Positions 16,938-27,700 of a DNA stretch of 64,000 nt are shown here, piece after piece; position 1 is the first letter of the stretch; each line of letters opens with the position of its first letter. Origin of the DNA: Aureibaculum algae (GTDB lineage: Bacteria; Bacteroidota; Bacteroidia; Flavobacteriales; Flavobacteriaceae). The stretch spans positions 1,240,001 to 1,304,000 of the forward strand of contig NZ_CP040749.1 of the NCBI RefSeq assembly GCF_006065315.1. The letters are read 5' to 3'. The translations under genes were made by a program, and so were the position numbers. A model generated the notes under the pieces. That model had not been told where the DNA came from, searched no databases, and saw only the letters and a list, made by a program, of their open reading frames with translations.

Positions 16938-19436
16938 TTATTTTTTCTTTTTAGCTGGTTTTTTAGCAGCCTTTTTTCTTGGTTTTTTCTTGGGAGTTTT
17001 CTTTTCAATAATTTCTAGCACTTCTTCCAGGGTCAATTTTTCGGCATCAGTCGTTTTAGGCATTTCAATTTTAAGTTTGCCTTTAATAATATTAAACCTG
17101 CCCCATCTTGCTTTTTCTACTCTAATTCCTTCTTCTTCCCAATTGTGAATAAGTTTATCTATTTCTTTTTGAATTTTAACTTCAATCAACTCTTCAATGT
17201 TAGCTTGAGTCAAGTTATCAAAATCGTATTTTTTGTTTACATTGATAAACATGCCATCATATTTAATGAAGGGGCCAAATCTACCCACACCTTTTTGCAC
17301 AGGTAACTCTTTATAATGAGCAATTGGTGCATCAGCTTCTTGTTTGGCCTTAATAAGCACAGTGGCTCTTTCCATATCAACATCCATAGGGTTTTCACCT
17401 TTATCTAAAGAAATGAATTTTGTTCCAAACTTCACATAAGGTCCAAACCTACCATTATTTACAATAATTTCTTCACCTTCATATTCACCTATTGTTTTAG
17501 GTAATTTAAAAAGATCCATAGCTTCTTCATAAGTTACCGTTTCTAACGTCTGACCTAGTTGTAAACTAGCAAACTTAGGTTTTTCTTCATCTGTAACTTC
17601 ACCAATTTGTACCATAGCACCAAATCTACCCAAACGCGAATACACATTTTTGCCAGATTCAGGGTCTATTCCTAATAAACGTTCACCTTTAGCTCTTTCT
17701 GCATTTTCAGAAACATCTTCAACTCTTGGATGAAATTTTTCATAAAAATCTTTTATCATTGAGGTCCAATCTTCTTTACCTCTAGCAATATCATCAAATT
17801 CTTCTTCAACTTTCGCTGTAAAACCAAAATCCAATACTGTTTTAAAATGCTCAACTAAAAAGTCATTTACAATTTTACCGATATCGGTAGGTACCAACTT
17901 GCCTTTATCAGAACCTACTTTTTCAGTAAGTTCTTTTTCAGTAAGTTTATCCGATTTAAGTTTTAGCTCCGTATATTTTCGTTCTACACCATCAATAGAG
18001 CCTTTGTCTACATACTCTCTACGTTGAATTGTAGAGATAGTAGGTGCATATGTTGACGGACGACCAATACCCAATTCTTCCAATTGTTTTACTAAAGAAG
18101 CTTCCGTAAATCTACCAGGAGCTCTTGTATAACGTTCGGTTGCGGTAATGTAATTATTTTTTAACGTTTCGTTTACAGCAAGTTTAGGTAACATGCCTTC
18201 TTGTTCTTCATCTTCATTATCTGTACCTTCTAAATAAACTTTCAAAAAGCCTTCAAAAGTGATTACCTCTCCATTAGCAGTTAAAATTTGTTTATTTTTT
18301 GTGTTGCTAATTTTTACGTTGGTACGTTCTAACTTAGCATCACTCATTTGAGAGGCTAAGGTTCTTTTCCAAATTAGACTATATAATCTATCTTCATCTT
18401 TACCTATTGAAGACTCATGTAAGCTCATGTCAGTAGGTCGAATCGCTTCGTGAGCTTCTTGAGCATTTTTAGACTTAGATTTGAAATTTCTTGGGTTACT
18501 ATATTCTGAACCGTATGATGATGTGATTTCTTCAGCAGCTGCGTTCTTAGCATCTTCAGATAAGTTTACACTATCTGTCCTCATGTATGTTATAAGTCCC
18601 GCTTCATATAAGCGTTGTGCCATAATCATTGTTTTGGCAACTGGAAAATATAACTTACGAGAGGCTTCTTGTTGTAAAGTTGAGGTTGTAAATGGTGCTG
18701 CTGGTGATTTTTTTGCTGGTTTTGTCTGTAAATCAGCTACTTTGAAAGCTGCACCTGTACAAGATTTTAAAAACTTTTCAGCGGCTTCTCTTGTCTCAAA
18801 ATTCTTCGGGAGTTTAGCTTTAAAAGTTTTACCTTCTTCATTGCTAAATTCAGCATCTATTCTGTAAGAAGCAATAGGATTAAAACTTTCAATTTCACGT
18901 TCGCGTTCTACAATTAAACGTACAGCAACTGATTGTACCCTACCTGCTGATAATCCTCCTTTTACTTTCCGCCATAAAACAGGTGAAAGTTCATAACCTA
19001 CCAACCTATCTAAAACCCTACGGGCTTGTTGTGCATTAACTAAATTATAATTGATGCTTCTCGGATTTTCAACAGCTTTTAGAATCGCTGTTTTTGTAAT
19101 CTCATGAAAAACAATTCGTTTTGTATTCTCTAAATCTAATTTTAATTGCTCAAATAAATGCCATGCAATTGCTTCACCCTCTCGATCCTCATCACTAGCT
19201 AGCCATACGGTATCTGCTTTTTTGGCAAGACTTTTTAATTTTTTTACTACCGCCTTCTTATCATCAGAAACAATGTATTCTGGAGTAAAATCTCCTTCTA
19301 CATTTACACCTAATTCCCTTGAAGGCAGATCGGCAATATGACCATAACTCGATTCAACCTGAAAATCTTTACCTAAAAATTTTTCAATGGTTTTTGCTTT
19401 TGCAGGTGACTCAACAATTACTAAATTTTTTGCCAT
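16938..19436 (-). CDS. topA: DNA topoisomerase I (type IA)
   Basis: 832 residues. The TOPRIM domain comes first (KNLVIVESPAKAKTIEKFLG; acidic triad region SDEDREGEAIAWHL at 81-94). The type IA core follows with VLDRLVGYELSPVLW, GLSAGRVQSVAVRLI and the active-site Tyr284 in GLITYMRTDSVNLS. The C-terminal third carries glycine-rich repeats (SRLGRFGAMVQIG, NNGRFGPYVKFG, GVGRFGPFIKYDG) in place of zinc fingers: no CxxC pairs are present, as is usual in Bacteroidota. It ends in a Lys/Pro-rich tail. It relaxes negative supercoils. A possible -7 box lies 77 bases upstream. Confidence 0.97.
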   Translation of the reverse strand: MAKNLVIVESPAKAKTIEKFLGKDFQVESSYGHIADLPSRELGVNVEGDFTPEYIVSDDKKAVVKKLKSLAKKADTVWLASDEDREGEAIAWHLFEQLKLDLENTKRIVFHEITKTAILKAVENPRSINYNLVNAQQARRVLDRLVGYELSPVLWRKVKGGLSAGRVQSVAVRLIVEREREIESFNPIASYRIDAEFSNEEGKTFKAKLPKNFETREAAEKFLKSCTGAAFKVADLQTKPAKKSPAAPFTTSTLQQEASRKLYFPVAKTMIMAQRLYEAGLITYMRTDSVNLSEDAKNAAAEEITSSYGSEYSNPRNFKSKSKNAQEAHEAIRPTDMSLHESSIGKDEDRLYSLIWKRTLASQMSDAKLERTNVKISNTKNKQILTANGEVITFEGFLKVYLEGTDNEDEEQEGMLPKLAVNETLKNNYITATERYTRAPGRFTEASLVKQLEELGIGRPSTYAPTISTIQRREYVDKGSIDGVERKYTELKLKSDKLTEKELTEKVGSDKGKLVPTDIGKIVNDFLVEHFKTVLDFGFTAKVEEEFDDIARGKEDWTSMIKDFYEKFHPRVEDVSENAERAKGERLLGIDPESGKNVYSRLGRFGAMVQIGEVTDEEKPKFASLQLGQTLETVTYEEAMDLFKLPKTIGEYEGEEIIVNNGRFGPYVKFGTKFISLDKGENPMDVDMERATVLIKAKQEADAPIAHYKELPVQKGVGRFGPFIKYDGMFINVNKKYDFDNLTQANIEELIEVKIQKEIDKLIHNWEEEGIRVEKARWGRFNIIKGKLKIEMPKTTDAEKLTLEEVLEIIEKKTPKKKPRKKAAKKPAKKKK

Positions 19437-19512
19437 ATACGTCGATTGATAGTTAACTTTTAGAGATTCAATATTGATTAGAATTGAAAAATTGAATACT
19501 CTTTTGAATGTG

Positions 19513-19520
19513 CAAAAGTA
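19513..19520 (-). promoter_or_regulatory. Putative -7 box (TACTTTTG) of topA
   Basis: Read on the minus strand the bases give TACTTTTG, fitting TAnnTTTG, 76 bases before the topA start. No TTG occurs at the 19-base spacing, so support is partial. Confidence 0.4.
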
Positions 19521-19595
19521 TATAGAATTTTTTAATATTATTTTTTTTAATACACTTATCCGCTATTTAGTCTTTTTTAGAGGGTGTTAAATTTC

Positions 19596-19617
19596 TGCCA
19601 AAATGGCATAATTTTAG
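19596..19617 (+). promoter_or_regulatory. Palindrome plus -24-like element upstream of miaB
   Basis: TGCCAAAATGGCA (19596-19608) is a perfect interrupted palindrome. Its right arm starts the 14-mer TGGCATAATTTTAG (19604-19617), nearly identical to TGGCATATTTTTAG upstream of groES. It resembles the -24 half of a sigma-54 promoter, but the -12 GC is not kept here (GG-N10-GG). A TAnnTTTG box (TATATTTG, 19629-19636) follows 12 bases downstream and may be the real promoter. Confidence 0.35.
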
Positions 19618-19628
19618 GTTATAGGTTG

Positions 19629-19636
19629 TATATTTG
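19629..19636 (+). promoter_or_regulatory. Putative -7 box (TATATTTG) of miaB
   Basis: TATATTTG matches TAnnTTTG and ends 18 bases before the miaB ATG. No convincing TTG at -33 was found. Confidence 0.45.
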
Positions 19637-19654
19637 CATTCCATTTTTTAGATA

Positions 19655-21109
19655 ATGCATACAGAGAAAATAATAGAAGAAAATAAACAAGGTCAATCTT
19701 TAGTTGCTGAAAAGGTAACTGGTAATGACAAAAAGTTATTTATAGAAAGTTACGGTTGTCAAATGAACATGAGCGACAGTGAGATCGTAGCATCTATATT
19801 GGTTAAGGAAGGGTTTAATACCACACAAAAATTAGAAGAAGCTGATTTAGTGTTGGTAAACACCTGTTCTATCCGAGATAACGCAGAGCAAACCATAAGA
19901 AAAAGATTACAATATTATAACTCGGTTAAGCGTACAAAAAACCCATCCATGAAAGTGGGCGTGTTAGGTTGTATGGCTGAACGTTTAAAATCGAAATTTT
20001 TAGAAGAAGAAAAAATTGTCGATTTAGTAGTTGGTCCAGATGCGTATAGAGATTTGCCTAATTTAGTTGAAGAGGTAGAAGCAGGACGCGATGCAATTAA
20101 TGTTATTTTGTCTAAGGAAGAGACTTATGGAGATGTTTCGCCAGTTAGATTACAATCTAATGGTGTTTCTGCATTTGTATCGATAACAAGAGGGTGTGAT
20201 AATATGTGTACTTTCTGCGTTGTACCTTTTACGAGAGGAAGAGAACGTAGTCGTGATCCTAAAAGTATTATTGAAGAAATAAGAGACCTAAAACAAAAGA
20301 ATTTTAAGGAAGTTACCTTACTTGGTCAGAATGTAGATAGTTATTTATGGTATGGTGGTGGATTGAAAAAGGATTTTGTTAAAGCTTCAGAGATTGCTCA
20401 AAGTACAGCGGTTGATTTTGCTCAATTATTGGACTTATGTGCTGAAGAGTTTCCTAAAATTCGTTTCAGGTTTTCTACGTCTAATCCGCAAGACATGCAT
20501 TTAGATGTTTTACATGTTATGGCAAAGCATAAGAATATTTGTAAATACATTCACTTGCCTGTTCAGTCTGGTAGTACTAGAATTTTAGAGAGAATGAATC
20601 GCCAACATACGCGAGAAGAATATATGGAGTTGGTAGATAATGTTCGTAGAATATTGCCTGATTGCTCAATATCGCAAGATATGATTACCGGATTTTGTGG
20701 TGAAACAGAAGAAGATCATCAAGATACTTTATCATTATTAGAATATGTAAAATACGATTTTGGGTTTATGTTTGCCTATTCTGAAAGACCGGGTACACTG
20801 GCGGCTAAAAAGTTTGAAGATGACATTCCACTAGCGGTCAAAAAGAGACGCTTGGCAGAAGTTATCGCATTGCAATTAAAACATTCACATTATTGGACTA
20901 AAAAACATGTAGGTAATGTGGAAGAAGTACTCATTGAAGGTACCTCAAAAAAGAATGAAAATGAATGGAAAGGTAGAAATACACAAAATACTATTGTAGT
21001 TTTTCCAAAAGAACACTACAAAATGGGTGATTTTGTAAACGTAAAAATAAATTCTTGTACCTCTGCAACCTTAATTGGAACAGCGGTTGGGTATTCAGAG
21101 AATAATTGA
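19655..21109 (+). CDS. miaB: tRNA-2-methylthio-N6-dimethylallyladenosine synthase MiaB
   Basis: 484 residues. The N-terminal UPF0004 domain holds the three cluster cysteines Cys35 ([11 protein letters not shown]), Cys71 (NTCSIRDNA) and Cys106 (GVLGCMAE). The radical-SAM domain has CxxxCxxC at Cys181, Cys185 and Cys188 ([10 protein letters not shown]), and a TRAM-like C-terminus follows. The enzyme adds the methylthio group to i6A37 of tRNAs reading UNN codons. The ATG at 19655 is the first in frame and matches family length. The sigma-54-type activator gene follows after 87 bases. Confidence 0.96.
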   Translation: MHTEKIIEENKQGQSLVAEKVTGNDKKLFIESYGCQMNMSDSEIVASILVKEGFNTTQKLEEADLVLVNTCSIRDNAEQTIRKRLQYYNSVKRTKNPSMKVGVLGCMAERLKSKFLEEEKIVDLVVGPDAYRDLPNLVEEVEAGRDAINVILSKEETYGDVSPVRLQSNGVSAFVSITRGCDNMCTFCVVPFTRGRERSRDPKSIIEEIRDLKQKNFKEVTLLGQNVDSYLWYGGGLKKDFVKASEIAQSTAVDFAQLLDLCAEEFPKIRFRFSTSNPQDMHLDVLHVMAKHKNICKYIHLPVQSGSTRILERMNRQHTREEYMELVDNVRRILPDCSISQDMITGFCGETEEDHQDTLSLLEYVKYDFGFMFAYSERPGTLAAKKFEDDIPLAVKKRRLAEVIALQLKHSHYWTKKHVGNVEEVLIEGTSKKNENEWKGRNTQNTIVVFPKEHYKMGDFVNVKINSCTSATLIGTAVGYSENN

Positions 21110-21196
21110 TAGCTTAATAATTTATAATTCAAGATTTTTCCTTGATTTAACGGTGATTGCCTAGATTCTTGTGTTAAAATCTTGTAGCTCAAAATA

Positions 21197-22444
21197 ATGG
21201 AAAATTTACAAACCATAAAACAGCGATTTGGTATTATTGGAAACGATATTAACCTAAATCGTGCTTTAGAAAAAGCGATTCGAGTTGCTCCTACAGATAT
21301 TTCAGTTTTAGTAACTGGAGAGAGTGGTGTGGGTAAAGAATTTATACCTAAAATTATTCACCAACTATCACATAGAAAACATGCAAAATACATCGCAGTA
21401 AACTGTGGTGCGATACCGGAAGGTACCATTGATAGTGAATTATTTGGGCATGAAAAAGGCTCATTTACGGGAGCAACACAATCAAGAAATGGTTATTTTG
21501 AAGTTGCCGATGGAGGTACTATCTTTTTAGATGAGGTAGGGGAGTTGCCGTTAACTACACAAGTTCGTTTATTACGTGTGTTGGAGAATGGTGAATTTAT
21601 AAAAGTGGGTTCATCACAAGTGATGAAAACTAATGTAAGGATTGTTGCCGCTACTAATCTAAATATGATAGAAGGCATTCAAAAAGGTAAATTCCGTGAA
21701 GATTTATATTATAGATTAAGCACCGTAGAAATTAATTTACCAGCCTTACGTAAACGAAGAGATGATATTCATTTATTGTTTAGAAAGTTTGCTTCAGATT
21801 TTGCTCAAAAATACAATATGCCTACGATCAGATTGACTGATGAAGCCATTGTTGTTTTAAAGGATTATGCTTGGAAGGGGAACATTCGTCAACTGCGAAA
21901 TGTAACAGAACAAATATCTGTAATAGAACAAAATAGAGAGATTTCAGCTCAAACCTTAAGAAGCTATTTACCAGATCACAGTTCAAATTTTCCAGCTCTA
22001 ATTAAAGAAGGTTCAAAGGGGAGTGATTTTGCCAATGAACGTGAAATTTTATACAAAGTACTATTCGATATGCGTAATGATATTACGGACTTGAAAAAGT
22101 TGACGATGGAATTGATGCAGGGAGGAAAAGTTGATCATGATAATATTGAAAATACTCAGCGACTTATCCAAAAAATTTATGGAGATTCACCTGAGGATGA
22201 AGAAAATTTAGTTGAAATAATATCTCCTCAAAAGAGAGACAGCTATCAAGAAGAATCTCGTGAATATAATGACAACTATCAAGATGCGGAAACGGTGGAA
22301 GAATCTTTGTCTTTACAGGATAAAGAATATGAAATGATAAAAAAGTCCTTGGAGAGAAATCAGAATAAAAGAAAGTTAGCAGCCAAGGAGTTAGGTATTT
22401 CAGAAAGAACATTATATAGAAAAATAAAGCAGTACGATTTGTAG
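21197..22444 (+). CDS. Sigma-54-interacting (AAA+) transcriptional activator, no receiver domain
   Basis: 415 residues. The AAA+ domain begins almost at the N-terminus: Walker A GESGVGKE (41-48), the sigma-54 contact loop GSFTGA (89-94; Ser for Ala at the second position) and Walker B FLDE (111-114). A variable linker of about 130 residues, rich in acidic and Gln residues, leads to a Fis-type helix-turn-helix at the C-terminus (RKLAAKELGISERTLYRKIKQ). There is no receiver, GAF or PAS domain, so control must come from elsewhere. It lies between miaB and lptE on the same strand; this neighbourhood is common in Flavobacteriia. Targets are not known from sequence. Confidence 0.93.
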   Translation: MENLQTIKQRFGIIGNDINLNRALEKAIRVAPTDISVLVTGESGVGKEFIPKIIHQLSHRKHAKYIAVNCGAIPEGTIDSELFGHEKGSFTGATQSRNGYFEVADGGTIFLDEVGELPLTTQVRLLRVLENGEFIKVGSSQVMKTNVRIVAATNLNMIEGIQKGKFREDLYYRLSTVEINLPALRKRRDDIHLLFRKFASDFAQKYNMPTIRLTDEAIVVLKDYAWKGNIRQLRNVTEQISVIEQNREISAQTLRSYLPDHSSNFPALIKEGSKGSDFANEREILYKVLFDMRNDITDLKKLTMELMQGGKVDHDNIENTQRLIQKIYGDSPEDEENLVEIISPQKRDSYQEESREYNDNYQDAETVEESLSLQDKEYEMIKKSLERNQNKRKLAAKELGISERTLYRKIKQYDL

Positions 22445-22637
22445 TTGATTTTAGATAGGAGATAATAGATTTTGTACCGATGTTACGGGAGAGATTATTA
22501 TATTTACAAATTATAATGAATTATATAAGGTTTGAACGTAGCAATTGTCCCCTTTACGGGAATATAGGAGTGTTGGTATTATGATGAATGAAGTATTTAA
22601 TAAATTTAAGTAGTTTCTTAGAGGATAGATTAAAATA

Positions 22638-23138
22638 ATGAAAAACATAATTATAGCAATTACATTACTATTACTATTCACCCAAAGTTGTGGAGTCTAT
22701 TCCTTTACCGGAGGTGATGTTGGAGACGCCGAAACCATACAAATAGATTATTTTCCTAATAATGCTATACTCGTTGAACCTACATTGAGTCAAAAATTTA
22801 CAGATGCTTTACGCGATTTATTTACACGCCAAACAAATTTGAGTTTAACGACAGCGGGTGGCGATTTGTACTTTGAAGGAGAAATAACGGATTATAAGGT
22901 AATTCCTATTACGGCAACAGCAGATCAGGCAGCAGCACAAAATAGATTGACAATTGCAGTAAGAGTACGCTATTATAACAAAAAGGAAGAAGATAAAGAT
23001 TTTGAAAAGACATTTTCTTTCTATTCAGATTTTGATGCAAATTCACAATTAATAGGTGGCGTATTAGAGACTGCTCTTGAAGAAATTTTTGAACGATTAA
23101 CTCAAGATATTTATAACGCTTCCGTAGCAAATTGGTAG
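22638..23138 (+). CDS. lptE: LPS-assembly lipoprotein LptE
   Basis: 166 residues with a lipoprotein signal peptide (lipidated Cys18 in LFTQSCGVYSFTGG). The body follows the LptE pattern: a short beta/alpha fold with ALRDLFTRQTNL, GGDLYFEGEITDYKV and a final amphipathic helix LEEIFERLTQDIYNASVANW. LptE plugs the LptD barrel that places lipopolysaccharide in the outer leaflet. The next gene starts one base after its stop, so they are co-transcribed. Confidence 0.9.
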   Translation: MKNIIIAITLLLLFTQSCGVYSFTGGDVGDAETIQIDYFPNNAILVEPTLSQKFTDALRDLFTRQTNLSLTTAGGDLYFEGEITDYKVIPITATADQAAAQNRLTIAVRVRYYNKKEEDKDFEKTFSFYSDFDANSQLIGGVLETALEEIFERLTQDIYNASVANW

Positions 23139-23139
23139 T

Positions 23140-23934
23140 ATGAACATTTCAGAATTTACATCATTATTAGATACCAAAAGGTCGATAACCATCGAGCAAA
23201 CCAATGCAATTGAAGATATTTTGGAAAACTATCCTTATTTTCAAGCAGCAAGAATGATTCATCTTAAAGGCTTAAAGAATCAGCATAGTTTTAAATATAA
23301 TTCAGCACTTAAATCAACAGCAGCATATACCACGAACAGAACGGTGTTGTTCGATTTTATTACTGCAAATACTTTAGATAACTCAAATATTATTGAGAAA
23401 AAAAAGCAAAAAATAGCGACGAATGAGGTCGTAGATTTTGAAATAATTGAAGAATTAGAGCATGAAAAACCGGTTGCAGAAATTATTGAAGAAGAGACAG
23501 TAATTGAAAAGGTAGAAGAAAAATTAAATATCGGTAAACCATTAGTATTTGACCTTTCAGAAATGCATTCTTTTAGTGAATGGATGCAACTCACCAATAT
23601 AAAACCCATAGATAGGCAAGAAATTAGTGAAGATATAAAACAAAAAGAAGTTTCTGTAAATCAAGATAAATTCGATATTATAGACCAATTTATAGCGACT
23701 AAACCTAAAATGGAAGCAGTCAAAAACGTTGAAAACATTGATGTTTCGTTTGAAAGTGTTGTTGAAGATGGTACTTTAATGACTGAAACTTTAGCACGTG
23801 TATATCTCGAACAAAAAAAGTATGATAATGCGATACAAGCTTTTAAAATATTAAGTTTGAAATATCCAGAAAAAAGTAGTTTCTTTGCAGACCGAATTAA
23901 AGCAATAAAATTTTTACAAAAAAATAATTCATAA
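23140..23934 (+). CDS. Conserved hypothetical protein with C-terminal TPR-like repeat
   Basis: 264 residues, no signal peptide or membrane helix. The N-terminal 90 residues are helical (ILENYPYFQAARMIHLKGLKN). The middle is acidic and low-complexity (Glu/Ile/Val-rich, about 95-135), and the C-terminus holds one TPR-like helix pair (ETLARVYLEQKKYDNAIQAFKILSLKYPEKS). I do not recognise a function. Its place between lptE (1-base gap) and secG (3-base gap) suggests an envelope-biogenesis or export role, but that is inference from position only. Confidence 0.85.
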   Translation: MNISEFTSLLDTKRSITIEQTNAIEDILENYPYFQAARMIHLKGLKNQHSFKYNSALKSTAAYTTNRTVLFDFITANTLDNSNIIEKKKQKIATNEVVDFEIIEELEHEKPVAEIIEEETVIEKVEEKLNIGKPLVFDLSEMHSFSEWMQLTNIKPIDRQEISEDIKQKEVSVNQDKFDIIDQFIATKPKMEAVKNVENIDVSFESVVEDGTLMTETLARVYLEQKKYDNAIQAFKILSLKYPEKSSFFADRIKAIKFLQKNNS

Positions 23935-23937
23935 AAA

Positions 23938-24288
23938 ATGACTTATACACTATTTCTAGTTCTGATTGTTATTGTAGCAGTCTTACTGATACTTATTATT
24001 ATGGTTCAAAATCCTAAAGGCGGAGGATTATCTTCTTCATTAGGTGGGCAAGGAACACAAACATTAGGTGGTGTTCAAAACACAACTAACTTTTTAGATA
24101 AAAGTACATGGACATTGGCCATAGCTTTATTTGCATTGATTTTATTATCAAACTTTGCTATTCCAAGAAATACAATTGATACTAAATCGCAAATTGAAGA
24201 AACCTTAAATGATAGAAACCCTGTTGAGCAAACAGCACCTGTAAGTGCAGAGCAACCAGCAACTTTACAAGATTCGACATCAAATTAA
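23938..24288 (+). CDS. secG: Preprotein translocase subunit SecG
   Basis: 116 residues with two membrane helices (about 3-22 and 58-78) joined by the family loop MVQNPKGGGLSSSLGGQGTQ. The tail is hydrophilic and slightly extended. SecG helps SecYE translocation in the inner membrane. It is the last gene of the miaB-to-secG group, with a terminator 22 bases after its stop. Confidence 0.95.
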   Translation: MTYTLFLVLIVIVAVLLILIIMVQNPKGGGLSSSLGGQGTQTLGGVQNTTNFLDKSTWTLAIALFALILLSNFAIPRNTIDTKSQIEETLNDRNPVEQTAPVSAEQPATLQDSTSN

Positions 24289-24310
24289 GAAATTTTTAAT
24301 TTTTACATAT

Positions 24311-24347
24311 AAAATGCCAACGTAAGTGTCACGTTGGCATTTTTTTG
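24311..24347 (+). terminator. Terminator after secG
   Basis: A 13-bp perfect stem (aaaatgccaacgt/acgttggcatttt) with a 7-base loop is followed by a run of T, ending the miaB-secG transcription group. Confidence 0.9.
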
Positions 24348-24414
24348 TTTAATCATATTACCTCTTAAGATTCCAATTATAAAGGATAATGACTATCTGT
24401 CATATTTTAATAAT

Positions 24415-24430
24415 TGGCATATTTTTAGCC
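24415..24430 (+). promoter_or_regulatory. Possible sigma-54-like (GG-N10-GC) promoter of groES-groEL
   Basis: TGGCATATTTTTAGCC keeps the GG and GC dinucleotides at the 10-base spacing of -24/-12 promoters and lies about 42 bases before the groES ATG. The 14-mer at its start recurs with one change upstream of miaB. No TAnnTTTG box and no CIRCE inverted repeat was found in this gap. Without transcript data this remains a candidate. Confidence 0.35.
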
Positions 24431-24471
24431 ATAATAACATTCGATTGAATTAACTAAAAAATTTTAAAGAA

Positions 24472-24750
24472 ATGAGTAAAATAAAAATCAAACCTCTTGC
24501 GGACAGAGTAGTAATTGAGCCAATGGCTGCTGAAACTAAAACAGCTTCTGGACTTTATATTCCAGATTCAGCTAAAGAAAAACCACAACAGGGCAAAGTT
24601 TTAGCTGTAGGTAAAGGAACTAAAGATGAGCCTACTACAGTTAAAGTTGGAGATACTGTACTATATGGTAAATATGCTGGTACAGAATTAAAATTAGATG
24701 GTGGTGATTACTTAATTATGAGAGAGAGCGATATTTTCGCAATTCTATAA
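24472..24750 (+). CDS. groES: Co-chaperonin GroES
   Basis: 92 residues, normal length. It has the mobile loop region ([21 protein letters not shown]) and the roof/base signature [15 protein letters not shown], and ends [13 protein letters not shown]. It caps the GroEL ring during protein folding in the cytoplasm. groEL follows after 110 bases in the same orientation. Confidence 0.98.
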   Translation: MSKIKIKPLADRVVIEPMAAETKTASGLYIPDSAKEKPQQGKVLAVGKGTKDEPTTVKVGDTVLYGKYAGTELKLDGGDYLIMRESDIFAIL

Positions 24751-24779
24751 CTAACTATTGTTGGTGCAATTAAAATTAA

Positions 24780-26495
<1,716 letters not shown>

Positions 26496-26522
26496 TCGAG
26501 AGCCTCGTACACAAATAATTTT

Positions 26523-26566
26523 AAAAACACTTACAAGATATTAATTCTTGTAGGTGTTTTTTTTGC
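26523..26566 (+). terminator. Terminator of groES-groEL
   Basis: A 16-bp stem (arms 26523-26538 and 26546-26561, one G-T pair) with a 7-base loop is followed by a T-tract, 28 bases after the groEL stop. Confidence 0.9.
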
Positions 26567-26733
26567 GTTGTAATTGACGTTAATTGAGTAGAATTTCTGA
26601 TTGATATTTAACTAACTCTATAGATATCTAACTTCTATAAGTTACTATCCATGGACAAGAATTAGAAGGTTGTTAAAGTGTAACATTATATAAAATGTGG
26701 CGTCTTATTTATATTACGTAAATTTATATTCCA

Positions 26734-27699
26734 ATGAAAGCTTTTCGACTTTTTATCTTTGTATTTTTATGTTCTTCAACAATTCTATTTGCTGATGACA
26801 AAGAAAAAAGTGCGAATACATTGCAATTTCCTAAGGCAGAGTATATCGGAGAAAATACAGTCCGTATTCCATTTAAGCTATATGATCGTTTAATAGTAAT
26901 TGAAGCTGAAATATTTAATAGAAAAGGAAATTTTATTATAGATACTGGTGCAGAGAAATTATTACTTAATAATGTTCATTTTGATGGTACTAACAATAAA
27001 CCATCGGACTTAATGCACTCGGGTGTTAGCAGTGAAATTGACGAAGTGAAAATTAAATGGTTAAAAAAAATATTGGTCAAAGATTTTAGTATTGATAATG
27101 TAAAGTCTAATATTTTAGATTTATCTCATATTGAGAAAACAAAAAAAATGCAACTTTTTGGAGTAATAGGTTATGATGTACTTAGAGATTATGAAATTTT
27201 TATAGATTTTTATTTAAAACAGATTACGTTATCTAAAATTAATAATGATGGTGATAAGGTAGATAAACTACCCTATTTAGAAAAAATAACAGATACCCTT
27301 AATTTCTCCTTAAGAAAACATACCGTAGTTTTAGATTCTTATGTGAATAACCAAAAATTGAGATTTGGTTTAGATACTGGTGCTGAAATGAATTTGCTTG
27401 ATAAATCAGTTTCTAAAAAAGTAATGAAAAATTTTAAAACACCTAAGCAAATCGTTGTTGTCGGAGCGGGAAAACAAAAAAGGAATGTTTTGGCAGGTAA
27501 ATTGCATAAAGTAAAGTTGTCAAGTACCATCTATTGTGGCCCAATGAAAACTATTATCACTAATCTTAAAAACATGAATGTTGCTTACGGAACTGAATTA
27601 GATGGTGTTTTGGGATATGAATTTATAGTAACACGTAGGATGATATTAAATTATAAAAAGAAACAATTGTACTTTGTTAAGACCGTTTTTTATAAATAA
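26734..27699 (+). CDS. Secreted protein with two retropepsin-like aspartic protease domains
   Basis: 321 residues with a signal peptide (cleavage near LFADDK). Each half has a retropepsin/gag-asp core: FIIDTGAEKLLLN with Asp70, and LRFGLDTGAEMNLLD with Asp214. Matching second-half elements follow (FGVIGYDVLRDYEIFIDF and DGVLGYEFIVTRRMILNY). Two DTGA lobes in one chain could form a pepsin-like site without dimerisation. Export to the periplasm or surface is expected. The next gene begins one base after its stop, so the two are almost certainly co-expressed. Substrate is unknown; protease activity is inferred from the DTGA motifs only. Confidence 0.85.
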   Translation: MKAFRLFIFVFLCSSTILFADDKEKSANTLQFPKAEYIGENTVRIPFKLYDRLIVIEAEIFNRKGNFIIDTGAEKLLLNNVHFDGTNNKPSDLMHSGVSSEIDEVKIKWLKKILVKDFSIDNVKSNILDLSHIEKTKKMQLFGVIGYDVLRDYEIFIDFYLKQITLSKINNDGDKVDKLPYLEKITDTLNFSLRKHTVVLDSYVNNQKLRFGLDTGAEMNLLDKSVSKKVMKNFKTPKQIVVVGAGKQKRNVLAGKLHKVKLSSTIYCGPMKTIITNLKNMNVAYGTELDGVLGYEFIVTRRMILNYKKKQLYFVKTVFYK

Positions 27700-27700
27700 A

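Noticed and set aside
18481..18867. Open frame of 128 codons opposite topA
   Set aside because: Antisense to the catalytic core of topA, with no family match.
24347..24471. CIRCE (HrcA) operator upstream of groES
   Set aside because: No TTAGCACTC-N9-GAGTGCTAA inverted repeat is present in the gap.
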